From assembly GCF_013376095.1 (NCBI RefSeq), contig NZ_JAAMFN010000018.1, positions 1-64,000 on the forward strand: a stretch of DNA of 64,000 nucleotides, read 5' to 3'. How positions within the stretch are numbered: position 1 is the first letter of the stretch; every line of letters begins with the position of its first letter. The position numbers and the translations under genes are program-made. Below are positions 8,045 through 17,863 of this stretch, in pieces. The stretch is from Arthrobacter sp. SDTb3-6 (GTDB taxonomy: Bacteria > Actinomycetota > Actinomycetes > Actinomycetales > Micrococcaceae). The notes below the pieces were generated by a model. It was not told the DNA's origin and ran no database searches. It saw only the letters and a list, made by a program, of their open reading frames with translations.

Positions 8045-9488
8045 CGTCGGCGTCGAGCTCGAAGTCGGGCTCGGAAAGGACGACCATGTGGGCAGCTTGC
8101 CGGCGGGGCCGGGGGATGCACAGTGCCAGCACGCCGGCGGCCACGGTGGCGCCGAGGGCGATGACATAACCCAGCTGGAAGCCGGCCGCCGTCGGTGCCT
8201 GGTGGCCAACGCTGGATGCCGCCAGGACAGCACCCATGACGGCGGCCGCGCTGCTTGTGCCCAGGGAGCGCATCAGGGAGTTCAACCCGTTCGCTGCACC
8301 CGTTTCCGTAGGTTCCACCGCGCCCATGATCAACAGCGGCATGGAGGCGTAGCCAATGCCGATGCCGGCCCCCACCAAGGCGTTGGCCACCAGGATTTGC
8401 CAGATCTCTGAAGACGCCAGCAACGCCAGTGCGTAGGCAAAGCCAATGACAATGACGCTGACCACCATCGTGGCACGGCCGCCGACGGTCCGGTTCAGAC
8501 GGGCGGCCACCGGTGCCATGGCGACCTGCACCACGCCAGCAGGGGCAAGGATCAGGCCAATCGAGATCAGGGTCTGGCCCAGTCCGACTCCCGTGCCCGT
8601 CGGCAGCTGAAGCAACTGGGGAAAGAGCACCTGCGAGGAAAAGAACGCAAAGCCCAGGGCGACCGAGGCGAGGTTCGTCATGAGGACGGCCGGGCGCGCA
8701 GCAACACGCAGGTCAACCACCGGGTCCTTGAGCCGCAGTTCAAAGGCGCCCCATGCCAGCAGCAGCACAATGCCGCCCGCACCCGTGGCCAGGGTGGCCG
8801 GCGATGCCCAGCCCCACGCGTTGCCCTGGGCAACAGCCACCAGGATGCCGGACAGGCCGGCCGACAGGCCCGCTGCGCCGACGTAGTCAAAGCTGCCCAC
8901 GGCAAACTCGGCATCCTTGGGCACGATCAACGCCACGAGGAACAGCAGCACCACACCCATCGCCGCGCCCGTCCAAAACAGGGCGTGCCAGTCCAGGGTT
9001 TCTGCAATAAACGCGCTGATGGGAAGGCCCAGCGCGGCTCCGAAGCCAAACGAGCCGCTGATCAGCGCCACCGCCCCGCCAACCCGCTTTGCCGGCAAAT
9101 GATCGCGCAGCACGGCAATGCCCAGCGGGATGACGCCGCTCATCAGCCCCTGCAGGGCGCGCCCCACCAGCAGCATGGACAGGCCTGTCGAGACGGCGGC
9201 CAGGATGTTGCCGATGACCAGCGCCACCAATAGCACCAAGATGATCTTGCGTTTGCCGTAAAGGTCGCCCAAACGGCCGGCGATCGGTGTGACGACGGCC
9301 GAGGTCAACAGCGTGATGGTCACGACCCACGCCGTGGCCCCGCGCGGCGCATTCAACAGCTCCGGCAGCTGCGCCTGGATCGGCACCACCAGCGTGAACA
9401 TAAACGATGCGCAGGCGCCGGTGACTGCCAGGACGGCGATGAGCGGCCACGAACGGCGGACGATGACGGATGGTTGGACTGTTTGCAT
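8031..9488 (-). CDS. MFS transporter (drug/metabolite exporter type)
   Basis: 485-residue polytopic membrane protein, probably 14 helices (DHA2-like length). Motif A is clear as GRLGDLYGKRKI after the second helix, and the motif-C-like glycine/proline stretch lies near GSFGFGAALGLPISAF. N-terminus MQTVQPSVIVRRSWPL leads straight into helix 1. I chose ATG 9488 with a weak GAAAGAAG site; the frame runs back to a TTG at 9554 with no better site. Upstream at 9548-9569 is an imperfect palindrome TGTCA-9-TGACA that could be an operator. No linked regulator, so the exported compound is unknown. Confidence 0.85.
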   Translation of the reverse strand: MQTVQPSVIVRRSWPLIAVLAVTGACASFMFTLVVPIQAQLPELLNAPRGATAWVVTITLLTSAVVTPIAGRLGDLYGKRKIILVLLVALVIGNILAAVSTGLSMLLVGRALQGLMSGVIPLGIAVLRDHLPAKRVGGAVALISGSFGFGAALGLPISAFIAETLDWHALFWTGAAMGVVLLFLVALIVPKDAEFAVGSFDYVGAAGLSAGLSGILVAVAQGNAWGWASPATLATGAGGIVLLLAWGAFELRLKDPVVDLRVAARPAVLMTNLASVALGFAFFSSQVLFPQLLQLPTGTGVGLGQTLISIGLILAPAGVVQVAMAPVAARLNRTVGGRATMVVSVIVIGFAYALALLASSEIWQILVANALVGAGIGIGYASMPLLIMGAVEPTETGAANGLNSLMRSLGTSSAAAVMGAVLAASSVGHQAPTAAGFQLGYVIALGATVAAGVLALCIPRPRRQAAHMVVLSEPDFELDADAPQR

Positions 9489-9813
9489 TGCTTCTTTCGT
9501 GACGGCACCAGGCGACGCGCTGTGGGGCCCGACGATGTGCGAACGACGTGTCAAACCAATTGTGACAACCCGATGCCACTACCTAAGTATTCCCCATTCC
9601 GGATCCAGTCCACACCGTGGAATCGCCACAAGGACGGCGGCGGGAACCTGCCCGCTGCCCGGAGACGGGTCTGTGTCTGACCCGATGAACGGTAGTGGTT
9701 GAATGCGGCGCCTGCGGCAACTCCTCCGGCCCGCCTGCCCCGGGGCGCCGGCCCGAGGAAACACGCATGCCGTCCAAATTCCTCCCCGTGACGTCCGTGG
9801 TGCACAATGCCTT

Positions 9814-10632
9814 ATGACCAATGACGTTCCCCGGCCCGTCTATTTTCTCTCAGACAGCACCGGCATCACCGCGGAGACGCTCGGCAACACCTTGCTGACG
9901 CAGTTCCCGGCGAACAATTTTGACCGCAACACCATCCCCTTCATCACCACCGCGGAACAGGCGCGCTCGGTCGTGAGGACCATCGATGGGCTCGCCGCCA
10001 CCGGCCCGCTGCCGATAGTCTTTTCCACCGCCGTCGGCAGTGACATCCGCCAGGCCCTGGGCACCTGCCAGGGAATCCTCGTGGACCTCATCGGCACGCA
10101 TGTCGGCCAGCTGGAGCAGGCACTTGGGGCGCACGCGAGCGGGGAGCCCGGGCGGGCCCACGGGTTGGGGAACGCCGCCCGCTACCAGTCGCGGATGACG
10201 GCGGTCGAGTACGCCATGGAGCACGACGACGGCCAGAGCCTGCGCGCGCTGGAAAAAGCGCAGATCATCCTGGTGGCCCCGTCCCGCTGTGGCAAAACGC
10301 CCACCACAATGTACCTGGCGTTGCAGCACGGCATCTTCGCCGCGAACTTCCCGTTGGTGGACGAGGACTTTGAGCACGAAGGCCTCCCCAAGCCATTGAC
10401 ACCGTTTGTGTCGAAGTGTTTCGGCCTGACCACCAATCCACTGCGACTGAGCCAGATCCGCACGGAACGACGGCGCGGCTCCTCCTACGCATCCCTGCGG
10501 CAGTGCGGGTTCGAGTTGCGCAGCGCCGAGCGATTGTACGAGTCCCACGGGATTCCGTATATTAATTCGGCCACGGTCTCCGTGGAGGAAATGGCGGCCA
10601 CAATACTGCAAAAGATGCAATTCAAGCATTAG
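9814..10632 (+). CDS. ppsR: pyruvate, water dikinase regulatory protein (PEP synthase kinase/pyrophosphorylase)
   Basis: 272-residue DUF299 protein. It inactivates PEP synthase by ADP-dependent phosphorylation of a threonine next to the catalytic His and reactivates it by phosphate-dependent dephosphorylation, as known for this family. Signature seen: N-terminal [15 protein letters not shown]-loop-like SRCGKTP (residues 157-163), and [12 protein letters not shown] plus a final [15 protein letters not shown] 9814 starts exactly at [11 protein letters not shown], the usual length; the longer frame upstream lacks family sequence. It sits directly ahead of ppsA on the same strand, matching its target. 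Confidence 0.92.
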   Translation: MTNDVPRPVYFLSDSTGITAETLGNTLLTQFPANNFDRNTIPFITTAEQARSVVRTIDGLAATGPLPIVFSTAVGSDIRQALGTCQGILVDLIGTHVGQLEQALGAHASGEPGRAHGLGNAARYQSRMTAVEYAMEHDDGQSLRALEKAQIILVAPSRCGKTPTTMYLALQHGIFAANFPLVDEDFEHEGLPKPLTPFVSKCFGLTTNPLRLSQIRTERRRGSSYASLRQCGFELRSAERLYESHGIPYINSATVSVEEMAATILQKMQFKH

Positions 10633-10644
10633 GGAAAAATTTCA

Positions 10645-10664
10645 CATGCGGGGTGTGGCGCATG
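10645..10664. promoter_or_regulatory. inverted repeat upstream of ppsA
   Basis: CATGCG - 8 bases - CGCATG between ppsR and ppsA, followed by a further CATGTG. Preceded immediately by the AT-rich element GGGAAAAATTTCAC (10632-10645), which recurs near other genes in this window. Could be an operator for a PEP synthase regulator; no regulator is encoded nearby. Confidence 0.35.
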
Positions 10665-10775
10665 TCATGTGGAAACCCTTTTGCAGACCTGTCACTGTGG
10701 ACTGGACGCGCAACGCCGGCCCCCCGCCACCGGCGCCGTGCATCTGCGGCAACACACTACAAAGGAGTAGCAAAC

Positions 10776-13190
10776 ATGACGACAGACATCCTGTGGTTTT
10801 CCGAACTCGGCCTCAAGGATCTGGACCGGGTGGGCGGCAAGAATGCCTCCCTCGGGGAGATGGTGCAGAACCTGACTTCGGCCGGCGTCCGGGTGCCCGA
10901 CGGCTTCGCCACGACGGCGGACGCGTACCGGCAGTTTCTGGCCGGTTCGGGCCTTGGCCAGCGGATCATCGACAGGATGGAAGGCCTGGACACCGACGAC
11001 GTGACGGCGCTCGCCGCCGCCGGCCAGGAGATCCGGCACCTGATCCGCGAAACGCCGTTTTCGCCCGGCTTCGAAGCGCAAATCCGCGACTCCTACCAGC
11101 AGCTGGTCCAGAAGCACGGAGCCGACGCCGACCTGTCCTGGGCCGTGCGTTCCAGCGCGACAGCGGAAGACCTGCCGGATGCCTCCTTCGCCGGACAGCA
11201 GGAGACCTACCTGAACGTCCGCGGAATCGAAAACATCCTGCAGGCCATCAAGGACGTCTTCGCCTCGCTCTACAACGACCGCGCCATCGCCTACCGCGTG
11301 CACCACCAGTTCGAGCACTCGGAGGTGGCACTTTCCGCCGGGGTCCAGCGCATGGTCCGCTCCGACGTCGGCGCCTCCGGCGTCATGTTCACCATGGACA
11401 CCGAATCGGGCTTCCAGGACGCAGTGTTCGTCACCTCCTCCTACGGCCTCGGCGAGGCAGTGGTCCAGGGCGCCGTCAACCCGGACGAGTTTTACGTCCA
11501 CAAGCCCGCACTGAAGGCTGGCCGCCCCGCCATCCTCAAGCGCGGGCTGGGTGGGAAGGCCCTCCAGATGACGTACACCGACAGCCGCGAGATCGGGCGC
11601 ACCATCGACTTCGTCCCGGTCGAGCCGGCCCTGCGCAAGCGCTTCAGCCTCACCGACGACGACGTCGAACAGCTCGCCCGGCACGCCGTTGCCATCGAAA
11701 AGCACTACGGGCGCCCCATGGACATCGAATGGGGCAAGGACGGGCTCGACGGCGGCCTGTACATCCTGCAGGCGCGCCCCGAGACGGTCCAATCCCGGCG
11801 GGCGCCCGGCACGCAGAGCCGCTTCCGCCTCAACGGCTCCAGCGAGGTCCTGGCCGAAGGGCGCGCCATCGGGCAGCGGATCGGGGCCGGAAGCGTCAAG
11901 ATCCTCACCTCCATCGACCAGATGGCAGCCTTTGAAAACGGCGACGTCCTCGTGGCGGACATGACGGACCCGGACTGGGAACCGATCATGAAGCGCGCTT
12001 CCGCCATCGTCACCAACCGCGGCGGACGCACCTGCCACGCCGCGATCATCGCGCGCGAACTGGGGATTCCCGCCGTCGTCGGAACGGGCCATGCCACGGA
12101 GGCCCTGTCCGACGGCGTCGACGTCACCGTCTCCTGCGCCGAGGGCGAGGCCGGCTTCATCTACGCCGGACTGCTGGACTTCAGCGTCGAGGAAACCTCG
12201 ATTGCCCAGATGCCCGAGGCGCCCGTGAAGGTCATGATGAACGTGGGCACACCCGAACAGGCGTTCACCTTCGCCCAGCTGCCCAACCACGGTGTGGGCC
12301 TTGCCCGGCTGGAATTCATCATCAACCGCCAGATCGGCATCCACCCCAAGGCGCTGCTGAACCTGGACAGCGAGCCGGAGGACGTCGCTGCGGAAATCCG
12401 GGAGCGGATTGCCGCATACGACGGGCCGCGTGACTACTACATCAAGCGCCTGGCCGAAGGGGTCTCCACGATCGCGGCCGCGTTCGCGCCGGAGCCGGTG
12501 ATCGTGCGGATGTCTGACTTCAAGTCCAACGAGTACGCGAACCTTATTGGCGGGCCCGCCTACGAGCCGCATGAAGAGAACCCGATGCTTGGCTTCCGGG
12601 GCGCCTCACGGTATCTGGAGCCCTCCTTCAGGGACTGCTTCGATCTCGAGTGTGAGGCACTGGCGTTTGTCCGCAACGAGATGGGACTGACCAACGTCAA
12701 GCTCATGATCCCGTTTGTGCGGACCCTGGACGAGGCCCGCGGCGTCATCGATCTGCTCGCCGAGAACGGGCTGCGGCGTGGAGAAAACGGACTCGAGGTG
12801 ATCATGATGTGCGAGCTTCCGTCCAACGCGCTGCTTGCCGATGGCTTCCTCGACCACTTCGACGGATTCTCCATCGGATCCAATGACATGACGCAGCTGG
12901 CCCTGGGCCTGGACCGCGACTCCGCCATTGTTTCGGGCGGCTTCGATGAGCGGAACCCGGCGGTCAAGAAACTCCTGAGCATGGCAATCAAGGCCTGCAA
13001 TGCGCGCGGCAAATACGTCGGCATTTGTGGCCAGGGCCCCAGCGACCACGCGGACTTCGCCGAGTGGCTGGTCGAGGAGGGCATCGATTCGGTCTCGCTC
13101 AACCCCGACACTGTGGTGGACACCTGGCTCAGGCTTTCCGGCGGCACCGTTGGCGAGACCAGTGCCGCCGCCGGAGTGCTGGCGGGCTGA
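10776..13190 (+). CDS. ppsA: phosphoenolpyruvate synthase (pyruvate, water dikinase)
   Basis: Converts pyruvate + ATP + water to PEP + AMP + phosphate, the entry step of gluconeogenesis from pyruvate. 804 residues in the usual order: ATP-grasp N-domain ([18 protein letters not shown] ... [20 protein letters not shown]), swivelling phosphohistidine domain with catalytic His421 in [17 protein letters not shown], and C-terminal PEP-binding barrel with [18 protein letters not shown] and catalytic Cys751 in [10 protein letters not shown]. His421 and Cys751 fall at the same numbers as in the E. coli enzyme. Start ATG 10776 follows AAAGGAG. Probably regulated post-translationally by the ppsR product. 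Confidence 0.96.
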   Translation: MTTDILWFSELGLKDLDRVGGKNASLGEMVQNLTSAGVRVPDGFATTADAYRQFLAGSGLGQRIIDRMEGLDTDDVTALAAAGQEIRHLIRETPFSPGFEAQIRDSYQQLVQKHGADADLSWAVRSSATAEDLPDASFAGQQETYLNVRGIENILQAIKDVFASLYNDRAIAYRVHHQFEHSEVALSAGVQRMVRSDVGASGVMFTMDTESGFQDAVFVTSSYGLGEAVVQGAVNPDEFYVHKPALKAGRPAILKRGLGGKALQMTYTDSREIGRTIDFVPVEPALRKRFSLTDDDVEQLARHAVAIEKHYGRPMDIEWGKDGLDGGLYILQARPETVQSRRAPGTQSRFRLNGSSEVLAEGRAIGQRIGAGSVKILTSIDQMAAFENGDVLVADMTDPDWEPIMKRASAIVTNRGGRTCHAAIIARELGIPAVVGTGHATEALSDGVDVTVSCAEGEAGFIYAGLLDFSVEETSIAQMPEAPVKVMMNVGTPEQAFTFAQLPNHGVGLARLEFIINRQIGIHPKALLNLDSEPEDVAAEIRERIAAYDGPRDYYIKRLAEGVSTIAAAFAPEPVIVRMSDFKSNEYANLIGGPAYEPHEENPMLGFRGASRYLEPSFRDCFDLECEALAFVRNEMGLTNVKLMIPFVRTLDEARGVIDLLAENGLRRGENGLEVIMMCELPSNALLADGFLDHFDGFSIGSNDMTQLALGLDRDSAIVSGGFDERNPAVKKLLSMAIKACNARGKYVGICGQGPSDHADFAEWLVEEGIDSVSLNPDTVVDTWLRLSGGTVGETSAAAGVLAG

Positions 13191-13349
13191 TCGGGGTCCC
13201 GGCTGCGGCGCATTGGACGGAGCGGAGCCCTGGCAGACGGGACTGGGCAGGAGGGCGGGGCAGCGCATGAATCCGGCCCGAACCGTCCGCGCGTGTTGGA
13301 CGCGATGGTAATTCGGGTGGCAATTCGCGCAAGCGGGAAAGGCCCTGCC

Positions 13350-13705
13350 TTTGCTGGTGCTCCACGCGTTTGGGTGACTCGGACGCGGCCCCGGGCTGTG
13401 GGCCGGGGACTCCGAAATGGTGGTGAAGAGCGGGAGCCGGCGCTGAAGTCCGCCCGGCCTCATCCCTTTGCGGCACCGGCCGGCCTCGTCGCCGGGCTGC
13501 AGGGAGGGGAGGCCGGTACCGGGGAACCCGCAGGCCAGGGTGAAAATGGGAGGCCTGGGGCGTTCCTGGCATCGACGCTGTTCCCCGAGCAGTTTCCCGG
13601 CGTCGTTGCGACACCGGAGGACGTGCGGCCCCCTCCTGCACGGGCCGGACGCGCTGGCCTTCGGTAACCTGGTCGCCGCCACCCCGCCCGCTTTTCGCGC
13701 CGAAT
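13350..13705 (+). pseudogene. decayed partial copy of the SNF2 ATPase gene 5' region
   Basis: This stretch aligns by eye with the start of the intact SNF2 gene at 3479. Conserved pieces: CTGGTGCTCCACGCGTTTGG (LVLHAF), GGGCTGTGGGCCGGGGACTC (GLWA-DSE), AAGTCCGCCCGGCCTCATCC (KSARPHP) and, further on, GPDALAFGNLVAATPPAFRA against GPDALAFGDLIVGMPPSFRS. An in-frame stop follows LVLHAFG, frames shift, and several hundred bases between the two blocks are missing relative to the intact gene. Even the leader (GGGAAAGG-like site) is similar. It stops at the end of the convergent SulP gene. Source may be duplication or a lost paralogue. Confidence 0.75.
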
Positions 13706-13719
13706 CGGCCCAGGCCCGG

Positions 13720-15288
13720 TCAGCTGCCGAGCTGGCCGGTGAGGCGCCGGTGGAACCCGGCGCTGCGCTCGTCAAGGCCGGTGATCGTCACGGTGGCGCC
13801 GTGGTCGCGGTATTTCGTCTCGATGGAGTCCAGGGCGGCAACGGTTGAGGCATCCCAGATCTGGGCCCGGCTAAGATCAATGTCCACCACGGCCGGGTCG
13901 TCTGCGTACGCGAACTGGTCCACCAGGTCATTGCTGCTGCCGAAGAACAGCGGCCCGACCACCGCATACCGGACCGTCGCGCCGTCGTCCGCCAGGGTCC
14001 GGTCAACGCTGATGACGTGGGCAACCCGGCGCGCGAAGAGCACCATGGCGAGAATGACGCCGACGACGACCCCAAAGGCGAGGTTGCCGGTCAGGACCAC
14101 CACGGCGACGGTGACCCCCATGACGATCGTCTCGGGGACCGGCATCCGTTTCAGGGTGGCCGGCTTGAGGCTGTGCCAGTCCACGGTGGTCACGGCGACC
14201 ACCATCATGACCGCGGCGAGGGCGACCATCGGGATTTGCCCCATGACCTCGCTGAGCCCGGTCACCAGGGCCAGGAGAAACACCCCGGCCACGAACGTGG
14301 AGATGCGGGTGCGGGCCTGGCCGGTCTTCACATTCAGGACCGTCTGGCCGATCATCGCACAGCCGGCCATGCCGCCGTAGAACCCGGACAGGATGTTGGA
14401 AACGCCCAGCGCCCAGGACTCGCGGCCCTTGTGTGAGCGGGAGTCGGTGATTTCGTCGACGAGCTTGGACGTGAGCAGGGTTTCCATGAGGCCAACGAAC
14501 GCCACGCTCAGCGCCGTCGGCCAAATCAGCTGCAGGGTCGCCAGGTCCAGCGGCACCAGAAACGGCGTGATCCCGGGCATTGATCCGGTGAGCGGGCCTT
14601 CGTCGGCAACGTTCGGGACGGCGAGGCGGGCAATGATGACGATTGCCGTGACAATGACGATCGCCACCAGCGGCGACGGGACGGCCTTGGTGAAACGTGG
14701 AAGGATGAAAATGATCCCGAACGTCACGGCAAACAGGACGTAGGCGAGCCAGGGGACATTGAGCACGTGGGGCACCTGCGCCATGAAAATCAGCACACCC
14801 AGGGCGTTGACAAAGCCGGTCATCACCGACCGCGGGATGAAACGCATCAGGCGGGCCAGCCCGCCCAGGCCAAAGATGATCTGGATGAGGCCGGCCAGGA
14901 CCACCGTCGGCAGGACATACCGGACGCCGTGCTCGTGGACGAGCGGGGCGATCACGAGGGCGACGGATCCGGCGGCGGCGGTGATGACCCCCGGGCGGCC
15001 GCCAAGGATCGACATCGTCACGGCCAGCACGATGGAGGCGACAAGGCTGATCATGGGATCGACCCCGGCGACGATCGAGAACGAAATGACCTCCGGGACC
15101 AGCGCGAGGGTGGTGACCATGCCGGCGAGCACCTCCCGGGACAGCTGCCGCGGTGAGCGCAGGGCGCCCAGGACCGTGATCTGGCTGCGGACCGGGCGTG
15201 GGCGTTCGGCAATGGTCAAGGGGCGACTCCAGGAGCTTGGCTCTCGCGGGAGAGCAGTGGGTGACACGGGGTGCGCCACGGTGCGCAC
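13720..15288 (-). CDS. SulP-family inorganic anion transporter with STAS domain
   Basis: 522-residue membrane protein of the SLC26/SulP family (sulfate, bicarbonate or related anions). The N-terminal transport domain shows GMVTTLALVPEVISFSIVAG, then about ten to twelve hydrophobic segments including GGRPGVITAAAGSVALVI and FIPRSVMTGFVNALGVLIF; the C-terminal ~100 residues form a STAS domain (VVDIDLSRAQIWDASTVAALD). GTG 15288 is taken as start, but the transport domain only begins around residue 35, so a later start is possible. Anion specificity cannot be read from the sequence; no carbonic anhydrase or sulfur genes adjoin it. Confidence 0.88.
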   Translation of the reverse strand: MRTVAHPVSPTALPREPSSWSRPLTIAERPRPVRSQITVLGALRSPRQLSREVLAGMVTTLALVPEVISFSIVAGVDPMISLVASIVLAVTMSILGGRPGVITAAAGSVALVIAPLVHEHGVRYVLPTVVLAGLIQIIFGLGGLARLMRFIPRSVMTGFVNALGVLIFMAQVPHVLNVPWLAYVLFAVTFGIIFILPRFTKAVPSPLVAIVIVTAIVIIARLAVPNVADEGPLTGSMPGITPFLVPLDLATLQLIWPTALSVAFVGLMETLLTSKLVDEITDSRSHKGRESWALGVSNILSGFYGGMAGCAMIGQTVLNVKTGQARTRISTFVAGVFLLALVTGLSEVMGQIPMVALAAVMMVVAVTTVDWHSLKPATLKRMPVPETIVMGVTVAVVVLTGNLAFGVVVGVILAMVLFARRVAHVISVDRTLADDGATVRYAVVGPLFFGSSNDLVDQFAYADDPAVVDIDLSRAQIWDASTVAALDSIETKYRDHGATVTITGLDERSAGFHRRLTGQLGS

Positions 15289-15467
15289 GAATCCGGCCCC
15301 GCCATGCTAGGCAATGGGTGGGGGGGGATAAGGCAGGCCGGTGTCTTGCCGGCCGCGCATGCAACTTTACCCCAACGTGGGGGTTGGACCGGATGGCGGC
15401 GTGATGGCGGCCGGGCACGCCAGGGGCCCCGGGGCAACCCGTTCGACGCCGGGCGGCCCCGCCGCGG
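15289..15467. other. intergenic region upstream of the SulP gene
   Basis: 179 bases without a gene. Contains a G-run (GGGTGGGGGGGAT near 15318) and a short palindrome ACCCCAACGTGGGGGT near 15372. It would hold the promoter of the SulP gene and the terminator of the dehydrogenase; neither is clearly readable. Confidence 0.4.
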
Positions 15468-16394
15468 TCAGCTGCGCAAGACGACGTTCTCCGGGTCTTC
15501 GCCGCGCAGGAGCGCTTTGACCTGGCGGTGCAGCAGGCGCGCCATCCGGGGCATCATGGCGCTGGACGCACCGCCGACGTGCGGGGTGATCAGGACGTTC
15601 GGCAGGGCAAACAGCGGATGGCCGTCCGGCAGCGGTTCGGGGTCCGTCACGTCCAGTGCGAGCCGCAGGCGGCCGCGGCGGGCGTGCTCCAGCAGCGCCC
15701 CCGTGTCCGCGACGGCGCCGCGCGAAATGTTCACCAGCAGCGACCCGTCCTCCATGAGTGAGAGGAACCGGTCGTCGATGAGGTGGCGGGTGTTCTCGCC
15801 CAGCGGCACCCCGACCACCACAATGTCAGCCTGGGGAAGGAGCGCGGCGAGTTCATCGATGCCGTGCACGTGCCCGTTTTCGCCGTCGCGGGCCCGGGAG
15901 GCAACGCGCACCACGGTCGTTTCGAAGCCGCGCAGCCGTTCCTCGATGGCCTTGCCGACGCCGCCGTAACCGACGAGCAGCACCGTGCGGTCGGCGAGGG
16001 AGGCGTGCCGCGCGGGCGCCCACGTGCCCTCTCCCGCTGCGCGCACAAAGTCGGGCAGGCCCCGCTGGGAGGCGAGGATGAGCGCGAGGGCAAGTTCCGC
16101 CGTCGAGGTTTCATGCACGGACACCGCGTTGGCGAACACGTGGCCCGGCGGCAGGGCATCGGCCACGCCGTCGAAGCCGATCGACTGGCTCTGTACGAGC
16201 TGGGTCGCCACGCCGTCCAGCGCCGCGAGCACAGCCGTGCCGCTCATGTAGGGAGGGACCACGACGTCGATCGCGTCCACGGGCGCAGGGCCCGCCATGT
16301 CCCATTCGATGACGTCCACGCCGTCGGGAATGTCACCGAACGCCCGGCGCAGGGCCTCGTCCGGAACGCTGACCACCAAGTCCTTTTTGCTCAC
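15468..16394 (-). CDS. D-isomer-specific 2-hydroxyacid dehydrogenase
   Basis: 308-residue NAD(P)-dependent oxidoreductase acting on a 2-hydroxy/2-keto acid pair. The Rossmann motif is LVGYGGVGKAIEERL; catalytic Arg is in VNISRGAVAD, Glu in DVTDPEPLPDGHP and His in ITPHVGGAS, all three in family order. GTG 16394 (VSKKDLVVSVP) is chosen because the family fold begins there; the frame continues upstream into low-complexity arginine-rich sequence. Divergent from an aminotransferase across 199 bases, which hints at amino/keto acid metabolism but gives no substrate. Glyoxylate/hydroxypyruvate reductase is one possibility. Confidence 0.85.
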   Translation of the reverse strand: MSKKDLVVSVPDEALRRAFGDIPDGVDVIEWDMAGPAPVDAIDVVVPPYMSGTAVLAALDGVATQLVQSQSIGFDGVADALPPGHVFANAVSVHETSTAELALALILASQRGLPDFVRAAGEGTWAPARHASLADRTVLLVGYGGVGKAIEERLRGFETTVVRVASRARDGENGHVHGIDELAALLPQADIVVVGVPLGENTRHLIDDRFLSLMEDGSLLVNISRGAVADTGALLEHARRGRLRLALDVTDPEPLPDGHPLFALPNVLITPHVGGASSAMMPRMARLLHRQVKALLRGEDPENVVLRS

Positions 16395-16593
16395 ACAAGG
16401 GAGCCTATCCCACCGTGGTCCTGCCGTCCGGAAAATTCGCCCCACAGTGGGTGCAGTGCTGCTTCCCGCCGGCTGGCGGACGGGGCGGGACAAAAATTTC
16501 CCGCCGCCGGCCCATTCCGCCCAAGCCGTCGGTTATGATGGCGCCAATGGGCCCTTGGCAGCGAGGAACCATGACCCGGCAGCGAGGTGGCAC

Positions 16594-17787
16594 GTGGAAC
16601 TTGCACAGCGATTAGGCAGACTCGGCACCGAGACCGCGTTCGAGGTCTCCAGGACCGCGGCGGAATGGGCCGCGAAGGGCAACCGGATCTACCCGTTCCA
16701 TCTCGGGGACATCGACCTGGCGACCCCGGCAAACATTGTCGAGGCGATGGGCAAGGCCATCGCCGAGGGCAGGACCGGCTATTGCCCGGGCGCCGGGATC
16801 CCGCTGCTGCGCGAAGTGCTCGCCGAGGACATTGGCGCCAAGCGGGGCATGGCCGTCACGCCCGGCCAGGTGACGGTGCACCCGGGCGGCAAGCCGGTCA
16901 TCACCAAGTTCATCCAGGCATTGATGGACCCCGGGGACGAGGTCCTCTACCCCAACCCCGGCTACCCGATCTACGAAAGCCAGATCGAGTACTTCGGCGG
17001 CGTGGCCCGCGCCTACCGCTACATTCCGACGCCGGCCGGCTTCGCCATCGACCTGGAGCAGGTCAGGTCGATGATCGGGCCCCGGACCAAGGCCATCATT
17101 TACAACGACCTGCAAAACCCCATCGGCGCCGAGTCCACCGACGCGGAGCGCGAGGCCGTGGCCGAGCTGGCCCGGCGGCACAATTTGTGGGTGCTTTCCG
17201 ACGAGGCGTACTTCGAGATGCGCTACTCGGGCACCTCGCAGTCGATCGCGGCACTGCCCGGCATGGCCGAGCGCACCGTGATCCTCTATACGTTCAGCAA
17301 GAAGTTCGCCATGACGGGCTGGCGGCTGGGCTGCGCCGTCGCCCCCGAGAAGGTCTCGGAGGCCTTTGCGAAACTCAACACCAACAACGAGTCCTGCACC
17401 ACACACTTTGTGCAGTACGCCGGCGTGGAGGCGATCCTGGGCGGGCAGTCCGGCCCCCAGGCGATCCTGGCCGAACTGGAAGCCAGGCGCGATGCGACCG
17501 CCGGGCTGCTGAACTCCATGCCCGGGGTCACCGTGGCCGTGCCCAATGCCACCTTCTACCTCTTCCCCGACGTCACCGAGGCGATGGCGGCCAAGGGCAT
17601 CGCCGACCTGCCGACGTTTGCCGCCGAGGCACTGCACGCGACGGGGGTGTCGTTCTGCACCCGGCTGCACTTTGGCCGGCCCCAGCCGGGGGAGGACCGC
17701 TCCTACCTCCGCCTGGCCTACTCCGGCCTGCCGGTGGGGGACATCCAGGAGGGCCTGGGCCGGCTCAAGGCCTGGCTGGAGGGCTGA
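16594..17787 (+). CDS. class I/II pyridoxal-phosphate aminotransferase
   Basis: 397-residue PLP enzyme of the aspartate aminotransferase fold. Visible: GYCPGAGIPLLREVLAEDIG (substrate loop), PNPGYPIYES, NDLQNPIGAE (family NPTG variant), SDEAYFEM, and the Schiff-base Lys236 in TFSKKFAMTGWRLG, then the C-terminal Arg in SYLRLAYS. GTG 16594 follows GCGAGGTGG, a good ribosome site, and gives a normal length; the open frame extends 99 codons further with no domain. Amino donor and acceptor are not determinable; the divergent 2-hydroxyacid dehydrogenase may share a pathway. Confidence 0.88.
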   Translation: MELAQRLGRLGTETAFEVSRTAAEWAAKGNRIYPFHLGDIDLATPANIVEAMGKAIAEGRTGYCPGAGIPLLREVLAEDIGAKRGMAVTPGQVTVHPGGKPVITKFIQALMDPGDEVLYPNPGYPIYESQIEYFGGVARAYRYIPTPAGFAIDLEQVRSMIGPRTKAIIYNDLQNPIGAESTDAEREAVAELARRHNLWVLSDEAYFEMRYSGTSQSIAALPGMAERTVILYTFSKKFAMTGWRLGCAVAPEKVSEAFAKLNTNNESCTTHFVQYAGVEAILGGQSGPQAILAELEARRDATAGLLNSMPGVTVAVPNATFYLFPDVTEAMAAKGIADLPTFAAEALHATGVSFCTRLHFGRPQPGEDRSYLRLAYSGLPVGDIQEGLGRLKAWLEG

Positions 17788-17803
17788 GCCTGCACGGTCC
17801 CAC

Positions 17804-17846
17804 GGGGTCTCCGAAGAATAAATAATTCTGGACAAATAAATTGTTC
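17804..17846. promoter_or_regulatory. AT-rich promoter with two imperfect palindromes
   Basis: Within an otherwise GC-rich region, the 43 bases ahead of the winged-helix gene hold GAAT-5-ATTC (GAATAAATAATTC) and GGACAA-5-TTGTTC. The spacing and location, 15-60 bases before ATG 17864, fit an auto-regulatory operator for the winged-helix protein. Binding is inferred only. Confidence 0.45.
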
Positions 17847-17863
17847 GGTGACATGATGGATCC

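Noticed and set aside
7888-8233. Small frames across the tandem repeat
   Set aside because: Arise from the repeated GCGCC unit; no ribosome site or homology.
10692-12572. Long frame antisense to ppsA
   Set aside because: Wholly within ppsA, which has full catalytic residues on the other strand; shadow of high third-position GC.
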